DNA from: Roseovarius tolerans
Lineage (GTDB): Bacteria > Pseudomonadota > Alphaproteobacteria > Rhodobacterales > Rhodobacteraceae
Length of the DNA stretch: 56,527 bases
NCBI RefSeq assembly: GCF_900109855.1
Contig: NZ_FOBO01000020.1
Location: 1-56,527, forward strand
Reading direction: 5' to 3'
Both the position numbers and the translations under genes were made by a program. Under the pieces are notes generated by a model that did no database searches, was not told where the DNA came from, and saw nothing but the letters and a program-made list of their open reading frames with translations. Below, one piece after another: positions 54,097 through 56,527 of this stretch. Each line of letters opens with the position of its first letter. The first letter of the stretch is position 1.

Positions 54097-54909
54097 ATGA
54101 TCCGACTGCTTCTTGTCATGTTGGTGCTTGGCCTGCCCGCCACGGCGCAGGACCGTCGCCCAAGCCATTGCATCGCGCTGGCCGATGCCACGCCCGGGCT
54201 GGACTATCTGCACAAGGCCGGGTTTCGCGATCCCCTGCCAGAGTTCACCGCGCGCATCCGCTACATCGCGCATGCCTCGTTTCTCATTCAGGCGGGGGGA
54301 TACAACGCGGTGACGGATTTCACCGGTTTTGTCGGCAATGTCGATTTCATCCCCGATATCGTCACCATGAACCACGCCCATTCCACCCATTGGACGGCCA
54401 ATCCTGACCCGGCGATCCCGCATGTTTTGCCCGGCTGGGGGGACTTCGGGCAAGGCATCGACCATCACCTGGATCTCGGCGGCATGCTGGTGCGCAACGT
54501 CCCGACTGATATCCGCTCGGGCGGCGGGGTGGAGCCCAAGGGCAACTCGATCTTCGTCTTCGAGGCCGAGGGCCTGTGCATCGCGCATCTCGGCCACCTG
54601 CATCACGAACCATCGGACGATCAATATGCCGCGCTGGGGCGGATGGACGTGGTCATGGCCCCGGTCGATGGCGGCTTTACCATGAATATCGAGAACATGA
54701 TGAACGTGCTGCGCCGGGTGCGCGCCAGCGTGGTGATCCCGATGCACTGGTTTACCGACAGCACGCTGGAGCGGTTTCTGGCGGGGATGGAGGGGGATTT
54801 CGCGATCCTGCGCCCCGGGGTGAGCGAGATCGAGGTCTCGCTGCGCAGCCTGCCGGACCGGCCCACCATCATCGTGCTGCGCCCGGCCTATCTGCGCGAG
54901 GCAGAGTAA
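54097..54909 (+). CDS. Exported metallo-beta-lactamase-fold hydrolase
   Basis: The 270-residue protein has a signal peptide (MIRLLLVMLVLGLPATAQ). IRYIAHASFLIQAGGYNAVT and the metal-site-like MNHAHSTHW (HxHxxH) are followed by IAHLGHLHH, APVDGGFTMN and VIPMHWF. These are metal-binding residues of a UlaG/YtnP-like metallo-hydrolase. GGAGGAC precedes ATG 54097. It would act in the periplasm; substrate unknown. Confidence 0.8.
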   Translation: MIRLLLVMLVLGLPATAQDRRPSHCIALADATPGLDYLHKAGFRDPLPEFTARIRYIAHASFLIQAGGYNAVTDFTGFVGNVDFIPDIVTMNHAHSTHWTANPDPAIPHVLPGWGDFGQGIDHHLDLGGMLVRNVPTDIRSGGGVEPKGNSIFVFEAEGLCIAHLGHLHHEPSDDQYAALGRMDVVMAPVDGGFTMNIENMMNVLRRVRASVVIPMHWFTDSTLERFLAGMEGDFAILRPGVSEIEVSLRSLPDRPTIIVLRPAYLREAE

Positions 54910-54968
54910 GGCGCGGCACGCGCCGCCGCGCCATCATCGGCCGTCCCACGCAACCGCCGGAACTGCGC

Positions 54969-55346
54969 CTACATCGTTTCCAGGCAATGCCGCCGGAACG
55001 CACGCTTCAACAGGTCCAGCTCTTCGCGCAACAGCGCCATTTCCGCGCGGATATCATAGCTCAGCACATCCCCCGCCAGCAGCGCAAAGCTGTCGAGAAC
55101 CGCGCCGGTCGCACGATCACGGATCACGAATGTCTGAACCCCGTCAGCGACCTTCTCGGGCGGGACCGGCACGCGCACAACCCAATCGCCCGCATCCGGG
55201 CGGGCGATCACCTCAACGCCTGCAATCGGGTCCTGATGATGCGTCACCTCGATCTCCGGCGTGGTCCCGGCCGTGGGCTCACCCGAGAGCACGCCTTCCC
55301 AAACCCCCTCGAAAAGCCGTGTCTTGGTCAGTGTCAGATCGGACAT
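54969..55346 (-). CDS. Conserved hypothetical protein (Rhodobacterales type)
   Basis: The 125-residue protein starts MSDLTLTKTRLFEGVWEGVL and has an immunoglobulin- or beta-sandwich-like middle (VEVIARPDAGDWVVRVPVP, TFVIRDRATGAVLDSF) and a helical C-terminus (AEMALLREELDLLKRAF). No catalytic motif. It lies 13 bases downstream of the DUF6478-like gene on the same strand. Function unknown. Confidence 0.6.
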   Translation of the reverse strand: MSDLTLTKTRLFEGVWEGVLSGEPTAGTTPEIEVTHHQDPIAGVEVIARPDAGDWVVRVPVPPEKVADGVQTFVIRDRATGAVLDSFALLAGDVLSYDIRAEMALLREELDLLKRAFRRHCLETM

Positions 55347-55359
55347 AATCGCTCCATTC

Positions 55360-56118
55360 CTAGAGGTCGGCGCGCGGGCGGCGGCTGAAGGTGACGTCGC
55401 GCAGCACGACCTGGCTCATTTGCGGGTTCTCGAAGATCAGGTCGATCCAGGCGCGTTCAACCCGCTTTTCATTGAGGTTGGAATAGGCCAGGTCGAACTC
55501 GACCATGATCTCTTCCTCGTTGAGCGGCAATTCGCGGACGATCTGTTCGGTGTTGGGCCCGTGCTTGATATTCAGTCGGGCAAAGATTTCGAGCGGCTTT
55601 TCCAGTTCCACGATGGTGTCCATACGGATCAGGTGTCGCCGCGTGAGCCCATCCACCGCCTGTTGCGGAAAATCCAGCACCAGCGACAGGAACGAGCCGT
55701 CAAAGGCGAACACATCCATACGCAGGCCATACGGGGCCAGATCGGCCTCGCGGCTGTTGCGCAGCTGGCGCAGTGACAATTCCGAATGGGCGCAATCGTG
55801 AAACAGCGTCACCTCGCGTCCCAGCATGGATTTCGATTGCACCGACGCCATGCCGGGCACCGGCAGCGGTTCACGCCAGACTTCGGGACGCCAGGCCCAA
55901 TCGGTGCCGTGCGGGCGCGGAAAGGCATTGGAGCCGATCATCGGCAAGGCAAGACGGTTATCGGCGACCGAGATCACCTCGTTGAGGGAATACATCAGCT
56001 TGCGTGCCTGCGCCCGTGCCCGACGCAGGGCACTGATATTCATCATCGAGGCGTTACGCGCAGCACCCCGCCACTTTCGCAGGTTGCGCTGGTGCATCAC
56101 GACATCGAGAATTTTCAT
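55360..56118 (-). CDS. DUF6478-like protein
   Basis: The 252-residue protein is conserved in Rhodobacterales as far as I recall. It starts MKILDVVMHQRNLRKWRGAA; WAWRPEVWREPLPVPG, then FHDCAHSELSLRQLRN and LSLVLDFPQQAVDGL are notable. No membrane segment. Function unknown. It is the last core gene before the transposase at the right edge. Confidence 0.7.
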   Translation of the reverse strand: MKILDVVMHQRNLRKWRGAARNASMMNISALRRARAQARKLMYSLNEVISVADNRLALPMIGSNAFPRPHGTDWAWRPEVWREPLPVPGMASVQSKSMLGREVTLFHDCAHSELSLRQLRNSREADLAPYGLRMDVFAFDGSFLSLVLDFPQQAVDGLTRRHLIRMDTIVELEKPLEIFARLNIKHGPNTEQIVRELPLNEEEIMVEFDLAYSNLNEKRVERAWIDLIFENPQMSQVVLRDVTFSRRPRADL

Positions 56119-56213
56119 GCAGAACGCACCTTTGCCAAGCCTCTCAGGCGGGACGGCCCCATGTTATATAGTGACCGCCTTTGAATAACATTAAAAGGCT
56201 TATCCCCTTCGTT

Positions 56214-56241
56214 CCGGCGGCACAGGATGTTGTGCCACCGG
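56214..56241. repeat. Hairpin at the left of the IS1595-type element
   Basis: CCGGCGGCACA and TGTGCCACCGG pair with one mismatch around GGATGT. It may belong to the end of the insertion sequence; the exact border is not visible from one side. Confidence 0.4.
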
Positions 56242-56308
56242 GCTTGCAAATCTGTGATGTTCGCTTATTGTTCCGCTCATGCCAGCCAGATGGAAAAACG
56301 ATAGACCT

Positions 56309-56527
56309 ATGTCCCGCCAAGCGTTCGACGCGCTTTTTTTCGATGAGGAAGCGTGTTCGGAGTATCTGGCAGAACGACGCTGGCCGGACGGCTTCGTCTG
56401 CCCCTCTTGTGGCACCTGCAAGGGTTGGCCTCTCAAGCGAAATCGGGCGACCTGGGAATGTGCTGGCTGCGGGCGACAGACATCCGTGACGGCTGGCACG
56501 GTGATGCACAGCAGCCACCTGCCATTG
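56309..56527 (+). CDS. IS1595-type transposase, N-terminal part (cut by window end)
   Basis: ATG 56309 opens a frame to the window end (73 codons). It has the N-terminal zinc ribbon of IS1595/ISSpu2-like transposases: FVCPSCGTCKGW, then WECAGCGRQTSVTAGTVMHSS, which is the typical run before the DDE domain. The catalytic part lies outside. Confidence 0.85.
   Translation, partial: MSRQAFDALFFDEEACSEYLAERRWPDGFVCPSCGTCKGWPLKRNRATWECAGCGRQTSVTAGTVMHSSHLPL

Overview
The window looks like chromosome (possibly with a plasmid-derived stretch) from a marine alphaproteobacterium of the Rhodobacterales, most likely the roseobacter group. The evidence is a DddP-type DMSP lyase, a CcrM-type methyltransferase with GANTC sites in its promoter, a fused alpha/beta hydrolase-OsmC protein, a DUF6478-like protein and GC-rich core genes. 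All calls come from reading the sequence and its translations; no database search was run.

Region 1 (1-8.9 kb) is a visibly more AT-rich mobile element with nearly every gene on the + strand. An IS256-family element sits at the left edge, inside a tyrosine recombinase gene. Then come an AlpA-like regulator, a coiled-coil/winged-helix protein, a 145-bp block of nested inverted repeats, two consecutive HerA/VirD4-like ATPases (one soluble, one with about five membrane segments), a replication-relaxation-like protein, a primase-like protein with a degenerate zinc finger, several small conserved proteins and a DUF932-like protein. No relaxase or mating-pair channel is recognisable. This module is the best candidate for an undescribed system.

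Region 2 (9.2-17.1 kb) is a GC-rich, translationally coupled type I restriction-modification operon: hsdM, hsdS, a small membrane protein, hsdR and a YgjP-like metallopeptidase.

Region 3 (17.1-28.5 kb) is a recombination hot spot. It holds a catalytic-domain-only tyrosine recombinase, a duplicated fragment of that recombinase's 3' end, a 34-bp perfect palindrome, recurring hairpins built on GTTCCGCTTNTAAN, five small exported-protein genes (one with a nucleoside-hydrolase motif), two IS5-family elements (one frameshifted), a two-gene membrane/cytosolic pair and a decayed plasmid-type replication gene. It ends just before a tRNA-Arg(CCT) gene.

Region 4 (28.6-56.3 kb) is mostly core genome: a sensor kinase without a partner regulator, cydAB, a membrane-anchored winged-helix regulator, small exported proteins, rnhB, ccrM, a hydroxyacid dehydrogenase/PrpD-like pair, and a TPP-riboswitch-led thiamine operon (thiD-thiO-thiS-thiG-thiE-thiF-thiY-like-tenA). 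It continues with gatB, an acyl-CoA synthetase, an SCP2 protein, dddP, a diguanylate cyclase, a hydrolase-OsmC fusion, a metallo-hydrolase and two conserved Rhodobacterales proteins. The window ends inside an IS1595-type transposase gene. The thiamine operon carries salvage functions (TenA, ThiY-like, ThiD) but no thiC and no permease or ATPase. The acyl-CoA ligase and dddP suggest a small DMSP/acyl-CoA neighbourhood.
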